NCBI GenBank assembly: GCA_951799445.1
Contig: OX637289.1
Span: 26,536,245 to 26,600,244, forward strand
From: Pseudisothecium myosuroides
Taxonomy: Eukaryota > Streptophyta > Bryopsida > Hypnales > Lembophyllaceae
Reading direction: 5' to 3'
Length of the DNA: 64,000 nucleotides
In this document: positions 36,900 through 48,217 of the stretch, one piece after another
Position numbering within the stretch: the first letter of the stretch is position 1
How the letters are laid out: each line of letters starts with the position of its first letter
The notes under the pieces: model-generated
What the model saw: the letters and a program-made list of their open reading frames with translations, nothing else
Told to the model about the DNA's origin: nothing
Database searches by the model: none
Translations under genes and position numbers: made by a program

Positions 36900-37289
36900 A
36901 GATACTGTTTTTTTAGTGGGTATTTTGAATATTACCGGTACTAACATTGTTTGTACTTTGTAGTGTTCTAATAATTATATATTTTTATTTTATTCAAAAA
37001 TTCAAAAATTTGTAGTATTCCGAGTATTACCCACTTAATGCAACAAAGGTTAGTCGATGTTCTTTGCAATCACCATTTTTATTTTTTTTAAATTAATAGC
37101 TTTGAGAGGTAGAAAGTTGATGAAAACTTTAAATTCAAATGCAAAATTCATTTGGAGTATATTTACTAGATAAACTTTGTAGTAGAGATAAGTTGGTTGA
37201 AATTGAAATTTATTTGGAGGAAATATTTGTATCCATTCTATAATTCTTTCAAAATACTTCAAATTTACAAAAAGTTTAAATCCACATGC
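36900..37289. other. AT-rich spacer
   Basis: Abrupt change from GC-rich to AT-rich near 36900. No gene or delimited element. Confidence 0.4.
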
Positions 37290-37865
37290 TTAACCCCTAA
37301 AAGACCGGAGGGGTGTCTAGATTTCCAAAATTGTGAAGATCTATTATAAAATGCAACTTAGAAGAATATTTTAACGATGACTCTCAAACAATAGTTGTAA
37401 AATGCTATTTATAGATCACATCCATATGGTTAGATCACCAAAAATACATACCAATATTTTTCAATAAAATTTAAAGCCAGAAATTGGAAATTCCTTCTAA
37501 AATCAATTGTAAATTGAATATTTATGATTTTTTAAATATTTTTTTTCTATAAGTCTAAAATATTGAGTTCTAATTATAGTGATTTTTGAAGATTTTTATT
37601 TGATTTTTTGATTCAAGTCATTTTTTTAAGGGTCATTTTTTGAACTAAAAAAGTTACTTTTTGAGGCTAGACCTCCCGATCCCTTTTGAATTATAGAATA
37701 TTTGCAAAGCAAAATCTTTATAATCTGAACCGTACAAATGTTAAAGAACTAATATAAGAATCTTGAAAAAAATTGACAGATAAAAAAATGCATTTCGGTG
37801 AGTTTGGAATATGTTTCCGTTCATTCATTGTTCAAAATCTGCACTCATGGTCGTTTAGGGGTTAA
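37290..37865. mobile_element. piggyBac-like TTAA element, 576 bp
   Basis: TTAA at 37290-37293 and 37862-37865. Left end CCCCTAAAAGACC, right end inward CCCCTAAACGACC. Shorter than the 930-bp group and with a different interior. It shares its right TTAA with the next element. Confidence 0.8.
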
Positions 37866-38795
37866 CCCCTAAAGTTCCATAACTATGTTTTCACCGAAAA
37901 TACTCAAAAACTGCCATTTTTAGTACAATATCAAATTTTTGAAAAAAAAACTTATTTGACACATGTAACCGTAGGATCTTATAGTAAACTAGTTTTAGAA
38001 GATGTGGAAAAAAATTCAGAATTTTCCACCATGTGGATTGGAAGATATTAGCATTTGAATTGGCAAAAATCCTTTTTTTGTTCCTGCGAAAAATAGGGCA
38101 ACTGCACTTCACAAGGTCACATTTGTATGAAAAAATGTCCAAAATGGTGGTGCTTCTTTAATTTGAATTATTTTTCCTAAACAAGTTGGCTACATGCTTA
38201 AAAATTTTCAAATCATTTGGAATTGTACAACATATACAAAAAAAATAGTAAGTAGAAAGAAGTAGAAAATGATCCAAAATACTAAATTGTTAAGAATTTA
38301 ATTATGGAACTGAAAAATGTCAATCCTGATGGTTGTAATGTTGTAATAAACAATCTAAATCGTAAGATTTTTTTTTCAAAAAATATTAAAAATTGAGTTA
38401 AATAAACAACTTCAAAGTTCATTTCAGAGTAGAAAATCCGTAACTGCCCGCAAACTAAAAAACCTCATAACTTTTTACTCATTGGTCGAAATAGAATGAC
38501 TTAAAGCTTTCCAGTTATATATAACTCTAGAAAACCAATTTCAAATTTTTATTTTGAAAAAAGTGATTTTTTCAGATTTGCCCCGATTGCCCGCCCAGTG
38601 AAAAAAGTAACATATTAGGCCATAGCTTTTGACTCCTATTTCAAAATGTCATTGAAATTTAGTGCACATGAAAGATATTCCTCGTCCCCACATTCTATTA
38701 AAATTTGAGCTTAAAATATGAAAATCTCTAGTCACACGTACCTGCCCAAAATCGCTATGTTGCTAAAAATAGCAGGCTGGTCCTTTAGGGGTTAA
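37862..38795. mobile_element. piggyBac-like TTAA element, 934 bp, abutting the previous one
   Basis: TTAA at 37862-37865 (shared) and 38792-38795. Left end CCCCTAAAGTTCCATAACTA; right end inward CCCCTAAAGGACCAG. The interior follows the B-to-A order of 17286: 'ccgtaggatcttata', 'atgtggattggaagatatta', then 'gtacctgcccaaaatcgc'. The left end is nearly the same as the right end of 46166-47203, so the two are close relatives. Confidence 0.88.
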
Positions 38796-39738
38796 AAATG
38801 GATACAACAAGGTCAACCTGTTAAACAAACATGTTTTATTTAGAAACACAAAAGCATTAGAGTAGCCTCTCACCATGCTATAAACTTTGGTAATATTCAT
38901 GGAACATACGACTACAATAAAACATTTAGTTTAGGAAATTTCAATGATATAAAGTACACTAGAAATTGGATTTTGTAGGATTTGTTGATTTGAGACAAAT
39001 AAGTATATTATATAACTAAAATATTCTAGTGGGAACAAATTCTTCTAGAGGGACAAATGAAAGATTGGAAGATAATATGATCTCAATTTCTGACTTGACT
39101 TTTGAAACAGTTTACGATAAATGGGAGAACAAGTGAGCTTTAAAGGAAAATCATTTTTTCTTTTAATTAGTGCCTTAGAATAAAAGTTTTGCCATCCAAA
39201 ACAAAAATAATGACATCAAGTTAGTAATAAAGAATGCAAAAACATGGGGGGAATTTGTTTCTCATAGAATAAATTTTAAATCTATATGGAAATCTTTTAT
39301 TCATTCCATTTGGATTAGTGATGTAAGAGTATTGAAGAGTCAATGTACTTCCTAAAACAATCTCACTATTAAGGTTGAGTTAATGTAATGTCTTTATTTT
39401 ACATTGATATTCCTAAATATATGATTGTAGTATCTCATGTTAGTTTTTTTAAATTGTTAGATTTGGGTATATTTCCGTTGAGTGTTTTCTTCTTGACCCA
39501 AGAGAAATTGATGTGATGCAATATTGGAAAGTTGTTCAACAACATATTAATTTTAGTGATACCATATCAGGCCTGGTTTACACCAAATTAATCAAGAGTT
39601 TGGGAGGGGCCCAAATTTTTGTAGGCTTTGGTTGGGTAAAATTGAAAAGTCCTTGAAAAGTGATTTATATCATGAAATGAAAAGATATGAGTATGAAGGC
39701 CTAATGACACTGGAAGTAAAAGGTACTTTAAAACTATA
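38796..39738. other. AT-rich spacer
   Basis: No supported gene, RNA or element. Confidence 0.4.
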
Positions 39739-40302
39739 TACTCCCTCTATCCCACTAAAGCCCTCCAAATCAGGCACAATGAGTCTTGTCCCACTAAAAA
39801 ACTCCATTTATTGATTTTGATTGTTGAGTAAGTGTTGGCAATTTTGAACTACATTGTGGAGGCAAGTCAAGCAATTAGGAAGCATGCCTCTCCTGAAAAG
39901 CTTGACCTTGTCCATATGATGCACCTTGTACTTGTTGTGCTTCCTTAGACAATAGTGTTGACGATGGATTTGATGACCACTTGGGTGCTACGAAGATTTC
40001 TTCACGAGGTGGAACAGTTTTTTTGTTGCAAGTATTTAGATTGGGGCAAATATTTCTAAAATCCTGTTGTTGCCACCAACCTTTAAATCATCAAAAATGA
40101 TGGAGCTGGCAACATTCACAAACTATCCTCAAATAGTTTTGGGTGCCTAAACAATGGCGCCTAAGCTCAAGATTTTGCATAAATTATCTAAAGGATGGAT
40201 TACTAGTTTTTGAATGCATGTATCACTAGTACAAAGACTAAACATATAATTAATCTGTCATGGAGAAGCTTTTTGGAGTTTTTTAGTGGGGTAGAGGGAA
40301 TA
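39739..40302. mobile_element. Stowaway-like MITE, 564 bp
   Basis: TA at 39739-39740 and 40301-40302. Left end CTCCCTCTATCCCACTAAAG; right end inward TTCCCTCTACCCCACTAAAA. CTCCCTC..TCCC with TA duplication is the known Stowaway (Tc1/mariner) terminus in plants. Longer than usual for Stowaway (often 100-350 bp), so it may carry extra internal sequence; a further 'cccactaaaaaactcca' block lies at 39791. Confidence 0.85.
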
Positions 40303-41838
40303 TAATTTTTATTTTATTTTATTTGGCCATTTCAAGCCTTCTTGGCAGTTTACATCAAACCAATGGACATAAGGTAGAAGCACCAGTAGTCAACCATGCC
40401 CAATTTTCAACCTGTAGGGGTGCAATATTTCCAACCAGGATAGAGCAAATTTTCAACAGAAGTTGGAAAAGTGTTTTTGGGGGTCCTTTTCAAGGTTGGG
40501 ACTAATAAGGTTATGACACATGTTCCGAAGTAGTGAGCAAGAAAGGAGGAAATAGTGAGTGGGAAAGTAGTTCTTGGATGATCAAAATTGGAAGACTCTT
40601 AACATTGACTATTGGTGAAGAGTACTTTTTGGCTCCCAAAATTCTCAATAATTTCCACCACCTCTTATTGTGCATGATCTACTCCAAAATTGCTTAAATG
40701 ATCGACTACTGATGCTTCTACCTTAACATCAAAGGAGAACATCTCAATGGCAAAAGAGGAGGCTTGGCTTGGATAAGGAGACTTCTCAATTTTCTGCCCC
40801 CTCAGTCTCCATTTGGAATGAATAAAAATGTTCTTTTGTACTGGCTAGACTGTTAAAAATTAAAAATTGAAAAATTAAGCTCTGGCCAGAATGGAACAAT
40901 CAATTTGAAGTCATGCATCATGCCATGGGATCCAATAATATTCCTACCTTTTTCATTATTTTGAACGAGGATCATTCTCTGGACAGGGTGCAAGGAAACA
41001 AGTCCTACCGGCCCAGCCGGCGTTTGGGAAGTGTTTTGAGTTTTACTGGCTATTTCCTTCAATTCCCAATTCAAACTGTTTTTCAAAGTACAAAGTCCGG
41101 TTATTTTCTCTATTTTTTACTCAAGAAATAGAAATTTTATAGATTTTTCATCATTTTTTGCCAATGTTTTCAAATTGCAATTTTTTTTTTCCCAATTCCA
41201 ATGGCTAACTTTGAACTAGTCACCGGTTCTTCCCAAACATAGAGATTCAAGCCAATCCCTAGATACAGTAAAAATTACTTTCTATATAAAAATCAACTAA
41301 GTTAACTTAACCTCTAAAATTCTTTGTAGGAACTTGTGATTTTTGAGATTTTGGTCCTTGTGGCAACAACATAAGGCATACTAGTAAGAGTTTAAAAAAC
41401 CAAAGGTGAGATTTATCAATTACCTTTGAGATAGACTCCAACCTAATTCCGTTCATTGTCCACTTCCTTCCCCTACTTTTGGCCCCAATTCCATCCAAAA
41501 AAAAAGATCCAAATCCATTTACTTTTCTTGACACTAATGCACCACTTTAGAAATTCACAAGAATTACAATTTTAATCGAAAAGTTATAATTCTACTTGGG
41601 TTTGATTTGTGAAACAAGCGTACACCTCTGAAAAAATATGTGCCCTTCTTGGGGTTGACCCCAAGATATTTAAATTGCAAATTACGGTGATAATAGGCTT
41701 ATCTACCTTACTACTGTAGTCTTCAGCATTGACTTCCTACAATCCTACCCAACTCTATTATGATGTGGCACCATATTGATTAGGATGATGGTTGACACCA
41801 GTTTCTTTCTAAGAAAAAAAATTGGACGATAGTGGATA
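40303..41838. other. Spacer, no gene seen
   Basis: 1.5 kb without supported exon. Slightly less AT-rich around 40320-40500 and 40850-41100, but the open frames there have no recognisable domain. Confidence 0.35.
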
Positions 41839-42442
41839 TAAGGTACAGTGAATAGGGGTTTTAAGGGGACCTAGACCAATAAATCGACATTTCATACTAT
41901 ATAAATATTTATACGTGTTCATTGGCTATGCATGTTCATTGGTTCACTAGTCACTATTCATGCATACAGGTTCACTACTTATGTTCTGCATGCGTTCACT
42001 ACGAGGTAAGTCCCTTTAATTTTTTGGTCCCCTTAATACCCCTATTCAATGTAGAAACATCCAAAAACGTCCTTGTTCCCTTTTTTGTATCCTAGTTTAC
42101 CATTGAATGTGTCCCTAGACTTTTGTTAATGTGTCCTTCAAGTACTTACCTTTGATTTGCTAACGCATTTGAATGACACACATTGAACTTTGATTTCTTG
42201 ACTACTGATTTTTGCAAATCTCGGTTCAGGGTCCACTTATGTGACAATTTAAGTGGTCTAGGGAGCCGGCACTTTGAAACATCATACAAGTTACATACCA
42301 CATCCGAAAAACCTAATTTTTTTCTTCAATGTTCATGATTTTCACTTGCTAATACTACAAAAAAATATTATTTAAAAAAAAAAAAGGTGCCTCCAACTAT
42401 GCTGAATTGCTTAAATTGGCGGTCTTGGGTGTTTCCACCGTA
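41839..42442. mobile_element. AGGTAGAAACACCC-type MITE, interrupted in its left end
   Basis: Left end TAAGG at 41839-41843, then TA, then a 206-bp insert (41846-42051), then TA and the rest of the end, GAAACATCCAAAAACGTCC. The right end at about 42424-42442 reads inward TACGGTGGAAACACCC. The interior matches 50631-50998 ('ggtcctctagg'-like block, 'ttcatgattttcacttgcta', 'ggtgcctccaactatgctga'). Confidence 0.8.
41846..42051. mobile_element. CAGTGAATAGGGG MITE (pogo-like) nested in another MITE end
   Basis: Left end CAGTGAATAGGGGTTTTAAG, right end inward CATTGAATAGGGGTATTAAG; 24 of 26 terminal bases are inverted repeats. Flanking TA at 41844-41845 and 42052-42053. The host TIR TAAGG-TA-GAAAC is restored if the insert and one TA are removed. 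A CA...TG insert with TA duplication fits Tc1/mariner/pogo. Confidence 0.9.
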
Positions 42443-43026
42443 CCCACTGAACTGAATATGGATGCTTCCAGCCTCCCCGCCCAGCCGTATTTCTCCACCT
42501 ACACCATTGAATGGTGGCGGTGACTGGGCCTATTGTACCGTTTGGAAAAACAATAACAAAAGGGCAGGTGCTGGCTCCACCTGACGACAGTGACGGTGTA
42601 CAATTAAAGGTACTTACTTACACGCAATGAAAAACTGCAGATGTTGTCCCCTGGCTGGCTGAGTGGCGGTCTCTTCCCACTTCCATCGTCATATTCTATT
42701 CACAGATTCAGGGAGGAATCCGGAGGTAGGAGACGGAGCCCAACTGTCCATCCTGCAAGAACTGAACTGAGGGAATGAATGGAATGGAATGTTTAAGTTG
42801 GTAACATAACTTATTTGTTAGTTTAAGATATAGACTGCTTCCTCTTAGCAGTAATGACAGTCAGTCTTGACTGCAAAACCATCAACCTAATCAAGGGCCT
42901 AATAGCCTACTGGATTGCATGCGGCACATTAGAATATCCACAAAGTAACACACCCTACAATAACTAAATACTGTACATTGTTGTATAAGCTGAGGTTTTA
43001 TTGTCAGAAAGGTTTGGGGGCCGGTT
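42443..43026. other. Spacer between MITEs
   Basis: Less AT-rich at 42450-42740, with no recognisable exon. Nothing else seen. Confidence 0.35.
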
Positions 43027-43439
43027 TAAGGTAGTATGCTCTGAAAGCGACCATTTAAGGGCTGGTCTGCCTTTTTCACAGGATTCCATGAATAGAAATA
43101 TTTTTGGATCATTTTTCAGAGAAAGAAAAATGGATGCGGAATGTAACACAAGTGGTTTCATACTTTTTGAATAATTTTTGAGTTACTTGTGAATTTTCAA
43201 ATTTTTTTGTTGTAGGCACCTATTTGTGACCCTATGTCTTCCCAAATCCGACCACTTGCAACTTCTAAAGTGATTTGAGTAAATGAAGGCCAATGATTGG
43301 CTCTTGCAGTAAATAATGCTTTTCTCTCAATTGCCTCAATGGCTTGAGAGGTCCATTTAAGGACCATCTAATGTCCATTTCAGACTTAAATACATGGTCG
43401 ATTTGAAGAGGCCGCTTGCTTTTAGAGCAAACTACCTTA
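43027..43439. mobile_element. TA-flanked AGGTAG MITE, 413 bp
   Basis: TA at 43027-43028 and 43438-43439. Left end AGGTAGTATGCTCTGAAAGC; right end inward AGGTAGTTTGCTCTAAAAGC. The interior ('gaccatttaagggctggtct', 'cacctatttgtgaccctatg') is shared with 51078-51491, the second member. Confidence 0.88.
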
Positions 43440-43494
43440 CATATTGATTATTGATCTAAACGCCCATTCCCACTTGGCGTTTGCAAACTCCATG

Positions 43495-43665
43495 TGTTAA
43501 AAGATAAAACCTCTTGAGCCGGATTGACTGGGGTTTTTTTTTTGGCTTTTGCCTTTTAATTGGCACCTTCTTTTCCAAAAAAAAAAAGAAAAAAAGAAGA
43601 AGAAGATAAAACCTCTTATATTTGTTATATATAAAAAGAAGAAGATAAAACCTCCACACAAGAAG
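43495..43665. repeat. Repeated 'agataaaacctc' and polypurine tract
   Basis: 'agataaaacctc' occurs near 43502, 43605 and 43640, the last two after 'aagaaga' runs; a poly(A)/GA tract lies at 43577-43606. Local duplication; no gene. Confidence 0.5.
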
Positions 43666-43725
43666 GAAATAACTTTTTTTACAGAAGTTCATGTTCGGAA
43701 ATGTTGTGATTGTTTCTTAACTATG

Positions 43726-44076
43726 TAGAATGGAAATACCCAGAACCGTCAACTTTAGCAATTCAACTTAGATGGAGGCACCTTTTCCTAAAAATATTGT
43801 TTTTGTAGTATTAGCAAGTGAAAATCATCAATATTAAAAAAAAAAATTAGATTTTTCGGATGTGGTATATAATTTCTATGATTTTTCAAAGTGTTGGCTC
43901 CCTAAACCATTGAAACTGTCACTTAGGTCGACCCTAAACTGAAATTTGCAAAATCAGCAGTCAAAGAATCAGAGTTAAACATTTGGAGGACACTTTAATC
44001 CAAGTCTTGGAATACATTTAGTGGTAGTTTAGGATACAAGAATGGAAACAGGGATGCTTTGAGTGTTTCTACCTTA
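43726..44076. mobile_element. AGGTAGAAACAC-type MITE, inverted copy, 351 bp
   Basis: TA at 43726-43727 and 44075-44076. The right end inward is AGGTAGAAACACTC; the left end is mutated (GAATGGAAATACCC). The interior reads as the reverse of 50631-50998: 'gatggaggcaccttttc' near the left, 'tgaaatttgcaaaatcag' towards the right. Confidence 0.75.
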
Positions 44077-44436
44077 GATGCAGTTCTCACATAGCTTGTA
44101 CTTTCTTCTGCCATCTGAAGGGCCCTCATGTCCCTTGCACATCCAATTACCATAGTCGAAGGTCACGTTCAAGAAATATAATTAAAATTTCAAACTCTAA
44201 ATGATTTAAAAAATTAACAAGCCCCTTGCTAGATCCAAGAAAAATGAATTGTAAAAAAAATCCAAATTTTGGAGTAAGCCTTCAAAACAACTCAATGCCA
44301 GTACATGTTTATTGCACTATGGGTCGAGAGATTGTTTTTATAATGAAATCCATTGTCCATCATGAATCCTCAAAGGGTATGGAATAATTTTAAAATGAGA
44401 GCTTGACCACACATTGTCAAAACATTGGGAACTATG

Positions 44437-44796
44437 TTCAATGTAGAACTTTAGACTTCATTTAGAAATAGTAAAATAACTTTTTTCAAAAAAATTTGAA
44501 TCAATAAAATTTGGGAAATAAAGGTAAATTTTATTTCCAAAAATATGTTTGAGATTTCAAACTTCCAGTCAATAGTTATGAACAAAATTTAGAGAGGATG
44601 TTTGAAAATGTCAAAGAAAATGTCCCTTCCAACCCGTCTCTGAATTTTGTTCATAACTTTCATTGGAGGCTTAGTAGCTCAAACGGATTTTTGGAGATGA
44701 AAGTTAGCTTGATTTCCCCAACTTTTCTTAGTTCAAAGTTTCTTGAAAACAATTATTTTACTATGCCTAAATGAAGTCTGAAGTTCTACATTGAAC
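44437..44796. repeat. Foldback (long inverted repeat) element
   Basis: The left arm from about 44437 ('ttcaatgtagaactttagac') pairs with the right arm ending about 44796 ('gaagttctacattgaac'). Similarity continues inward through 'atttag..atagtaaaataa', 'tttccaaaaat.tgtttgag' and 'agttatgaacaaaatt.aga', so arms of about 150 bases surround a very short loop. The segment is related to the loop and flank of the foldback at 55563-56299. Confidence 0.7.
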
Positions 44797-44869
44797 ACAA
44801 TTTCTGCTTTTGATTTAACTAGGTATGAGCGGTTGAGCTTCTATAAATCCTAATTTACATACCCCACAT

Positions 44870-45165
44870 CAGGGTTTTTTTTTTCATTTTTAATAAAGTG
44901 CCATAGTGGCAATATTGAATGTTACAATGGTGCTCCAAATTTCAACATTCATCCACATATTGAATAGAAAATATCATATTAGCACATATCACATACCCAT
45001 AATTCAATTTTCATCCAAAATCTGGCAATTTCATCCATGATTTTTTTAAATTTGAAGTTTTCAGGCGATTTTCCACCTTTCTAGTACCATTTTTTTCTAT
45101 AGGTGTGGTGCTAGGCCATAAAATTTGGTGCAATTTTGCACCAAATCGCCTTAAAAAAAACCCTG
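44870..45165. mobile_element. hAT-like MITE, 296 bp, with 8-bp target duplication
   Basis: Left end CAGGGTTTTTTTTTTC; right end inward CAGGGTTTTTTTTAAGG. Flanks are CCCCACAT (44862-44869) and CCCCACAG (45166-45173), 7 of 8 identical. CAGGG ends with 8-bp duplications are the known hAT pattern. An internal palindrome 'ggtgcaattttgcacc' lies at 45127-45142. A second copy is at 46063-47387. Confidence 0.8.
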
Positions 45166-45508
45166 CCCCACAGGGGTTGTTTTACCTCCCATCACCCCAT
45201 TTGTATAAAGAGATTGCCTACACGTCTTTATGCCCTCACATCAATAGCGACTTCCAAATTTAGGTGAGGTGGTTGTTGAAAAATTTCAATGTTTTTTATT
45301 TTTCGAAATTAGATTTTGCTAATTTCTGCCTTGGACAGTCATTGTTCTTATATAATCAACTCTTGACAGATCCACTTGATATGAGCAGTTGTCGAATGTT
45401 GAAATCTTCATTTTCAAAAGATTACCAAGTTCTTGTTATACACTACTTTCGCAGTGGTGGGCCAACAAAGTTGAAGTGAATAATGGCCATAGTAGTGTTG
45501 TCAAGTTT
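45166..45508. other. Spacer
   Basis: No gene or delimited element seen between the hAT-like MITE and the LINE remnant. Confidence 0.35.
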
Positions 45509-45516
45509 ATGCCACC

Positions 45517-45970
45517 CTTTTTTTTTAACAAATGGAAAAATCCATTGCATTAAAAACCAGAAACTAGAAACATAACAGCCAAGCCTTACGACTGGACAGT
45601 AAAGAGATAGCGAGCAAGAAAACCAAGAGAAAAGGAGACGAATGGAAACAACAAAGCTACATAAAGGAGCAAGGAGGCGGGCTAGCACTGTTCCACCTAA
45701 TCACCCCATCAACCTTACTAGCTAGCAAGGATAGGAGAATGGAGCCAAATCTTCTCAAATTTGGCCTATATAGGCTCTACTAGTTGCGGTCTATGGCGAG
45801 CCCCTCCTTGTGCCTTGATCAACGCTGCGCGCCCCGAGTCAAGCAAAGCCGCCCAAAGGGCCTTGTGAGTGCTCTCGCGGGACCACGAAGTCTGAGAAAA
45901 AACCTTATTGTTCCTAGAAATCTATATAATCCAAAGTGAGGAGCCTTGAACTAGGGACCAAATAGCGTTC
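45517..45970 (-). mobile_element. 5'-truncated LINE, 3' end of the polyprotein gene
   Basis: Reads on the minus strand from about 45970 to a poly(A) tail (poly-T at 45518-45526 on the plus strand). The first ~150 bases encode SLWII-stop-ISRNNKVFSQTSWS, then a charged tail containing HKALWAALLDSGRAALIKA and a stop at about 45766. This is the pattern of the zinc-binding (zf-RVT) tail of plant non-LTR retrotransposon reverse transcriptases, with the usual WI.W replaced by an internal stop. Flanking ATGCCACC at 45509-45516 and 45971-45978 looks like the target duplication. Dead fragment. Confidence 0.7.
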
Positions 45971-46165
45971 ATGCCACCTTCATTGCCATGTAGATTCGAT
46001 GGATAGCTAAGTACTCAGGTGGGAATGCGCTACAATTTATAGTTCATTCAATGCCTTAACATTAGGACTTTTTTTGGCTTTCTAGTGCCAAATTGCACCA
46101 AAAAAAAATTAATTTGGCTAAAAAATGGCAAAAAATCATGAAGATTTTTGCCAAATTTTTTTGAA

Positions 46166-47203
46166 TTAACCCCTAAAGGACCAACATGCCTTTTTTGGCA
46201 ACATAGAAATTTTGGGCAGGTATGTGTGACTGGAGATTTTCATATTTTAGTCTGAAATTTTTATAGAAGGTGGGGATGAGGAATATCTTTCATATGCACC
46301 AAATTTCATGACATTTTGAAATACGAGTAAAAAATTATGGCCGAATATGTTGTTTGTTGGTCAACTCAGGCAATTCGGGCAGATCAGAAAAAATCACTTT
46401 TTTCAAAAATAAAAAATTGAAATTGGTTTATTAGATTAATATATACGTGGAAAGCTTTGAGTCATTCCATTGTGATCAATGAGTCAAATGTTACGAGGAT
46501 TTTTAGTTTGCGGGCAGTTATGGATTGTCTATTCTAAAATAAACTTTGAAGTCGTTTATTTCACTCAATTTTCAATATTTTTCAAAAAAAATAAAATTGT
46601 AGGGTGTAGATTGTTTATTGCAACATTGCAACCATTGGGATTGGCATTTTTCAATTCCATAATTAACTTCTTAACAATTTAGTGTTTTGAACCATTCTCT
46701 ACACAAAATAGTGAAATTAAGTTGCCCCACACTAATTTCTCATATCTAACACTTTCAAACATGGTCAACTATAGTTTGGGGCAACCTAATTTCACTATTT
46801 TGTGTACTTCTTTCTACTTACTATTTTTTTCCTATATGTTGTACAATTCCAAATAATCTGAAAATTTTCAAGCATGTAGCCAACTTGCCCTAAAGAATGA
46901 ATCCAAAGAAGCACAACCATTTTGGAAATTTTTTCATAATAATCTAACCTTGTAAAGTGCAGCTGCCCGGTTCTTCGCAGGGCCAAAAAAAGGACTTTTG
47001 CCACTTCAAATGCTAATATATTCCAATCTACACGATGGAAATTTCTGAAATTTTTTCCACATATTCTCAAACCAGAATACTACAAGATTCTACGGTTACA
47101 TGTGTCCAAAAATGATATTTTTCAAAAATTTGGTACTTGTACTAGAAATGGCAGTTTTGGAGCATTTTTGGTGAGAACATAGTCAAGGAACTTTAGGGGT
47201 TAA
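46166..47203. mobile_element. piggyBac-like TTAA element, 1038 bp, itself hit by a MITE
   Basis: TTAA at 46166-46169 and 47200-47203. Left end CCCCTAAAGGACCAAC; right end inward CCCCTAAAGTTCCTTGACTA. Interior in A-to-B order: 'gggcaggtatgtgtgactgg', 'gtttgcgggcagttatgga', 'tccaatctacacgatgg', 'acaagattctacggttacat'. A 103-bp MITE at 46702-46804 accounts for its extra length over the 930-bp group. Confidence 0.88.
46702..46804. mobile_element. 103-bp TA-flanked MITE nested in the TTAA element
   Basis: Flanked by TA at 46700-46701 and 46805-46806. Left end CACAAAATAGTGAAATTAAG, right end inward CACAAAATAGTGAAATTAGG, with the inverted repeat running to about 28 bases. Removing it plus one TA rejoins 'ctct' to 'acttctttctac', the sequence of relatives at this point (compare 38260 reversed). 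Confidence 0.9.
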
Positions 47204-47388
47204 AAAAAATCTTAGATGAAATAGAATTATAGATTTGGTGAAGAAAAATAGAATTATAGACATGTGATACGTGCTAATGTGATATTTTCTATCCAATATG
47301 TGAATGAATGCTGAAATTTGGAGCACCACTATAACATTTTATATCGCCACTTTGGCACTTTATAAAAAATGAAGAAAAAAAGCCTTGC

Positions 47389-48217
47389 TTAACCCCTAAA
47401 GGACCGGCATGCGTTTTTTGGCTGTATATAAATTTTGGGCAGGTACGTGTGACTAGAGATTTCCATATTTTAAGCTAAAATTTTAATAGAAGGTGAGCGC
47501 GAGGAATATCTTTCATATGCACTAAATTTCAGGACATTTGGAAATAGGAGTCAAAAGTTATGGCCAAATATGTTATTTTTTTTTGTAACTGGGCAGTCCA
47601 GACAACAAAAAAAATTCGGCAAAAATTTGATTTTTTTTTTAAATATTTTTTTTCGTAGATTATATTTTTGTCTATCTGGAAAGCTTTGATTCATTTCATT
47701 TGGATTTGTTATGAGAAAGTTATGGACATTCTTGTTTTTCGGGCAGTTAAAGCATCTTCTTGAAAAAAATAACTTGTAGGATTCATTTCTAAATGCTATT
47801 TTTGCAATTTTTAAAAAAAAAAATTCTCATGGTTTAGTTCACTTGCTATAAAAATCTCACCATTGGGATTGGTGTATTTTAATTCCATCTAAAATATATT
47901 AATATTTTAGATGTTCCTTCTATCTCGTACCTACTTCTACTCAATAAATTTTTTAGGAATGATAATTAAGTTTTTTTGAATTTTTTTTCCCCTAGACTCT
48001 CAACTCAATTCTCCACTATAAAGATTTGAAGCTCAAAACTTTGTAGTGCAAAAAATTTAAGTTAAAAATGGTTAAAGTCAAAAAATCTAGTCCCGCAATG
48101 TGATGAAATACTTGTTTTTTCCACTTTAAACGCACATATCTTGCAATCTGAGCGGTCAAAAATTCTAAAAAATTTTCCACACATTCTCATACTAGATAGG
48201 TGTAAGATCCTACGGTT
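47389..48217. mobile_element. piggyBac-like TTAA element, right end lost
   Basis: TTAA at 47389-47392, then CCCCTAAAGGACCGGCATG. Family blocks follow in A-to-B order ('gggcaggtacgtgtgactag', 'ttatggacattcttgttttt', 'aagatcctacggttag'). Similarity stops at about 48217, some 170 bases before the expected right TTAA. Its left terminus is also the target site of the hAT-like copy on its left. Confidence 0.75.

Larger units (their letters stand above)
46063..47387. mobile_element. Second hAT-like MITE copy, interrupted by a TTAA element
   Basis: Left part 46063-46165 begins TAGGACTTTTTTTGG and contains 'caaattgcaccaaa'. Right part 47204-47387 contains 'tgtgatacgtgctaatgtg', 'gatattttctatccaatatg', 'ggagcaccactataacattt' and ends 'aaaaaaagccttg'. 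Both parts match the reverse of 44870-45165. Flanks are CTTAACAT (46055-46062) and CTTAACCC (47388-47395), 6 of 8 identical, which fits an 8-bp target duplication. The element between, 46166-47203, is a later insertion. Confidence 0.7.
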
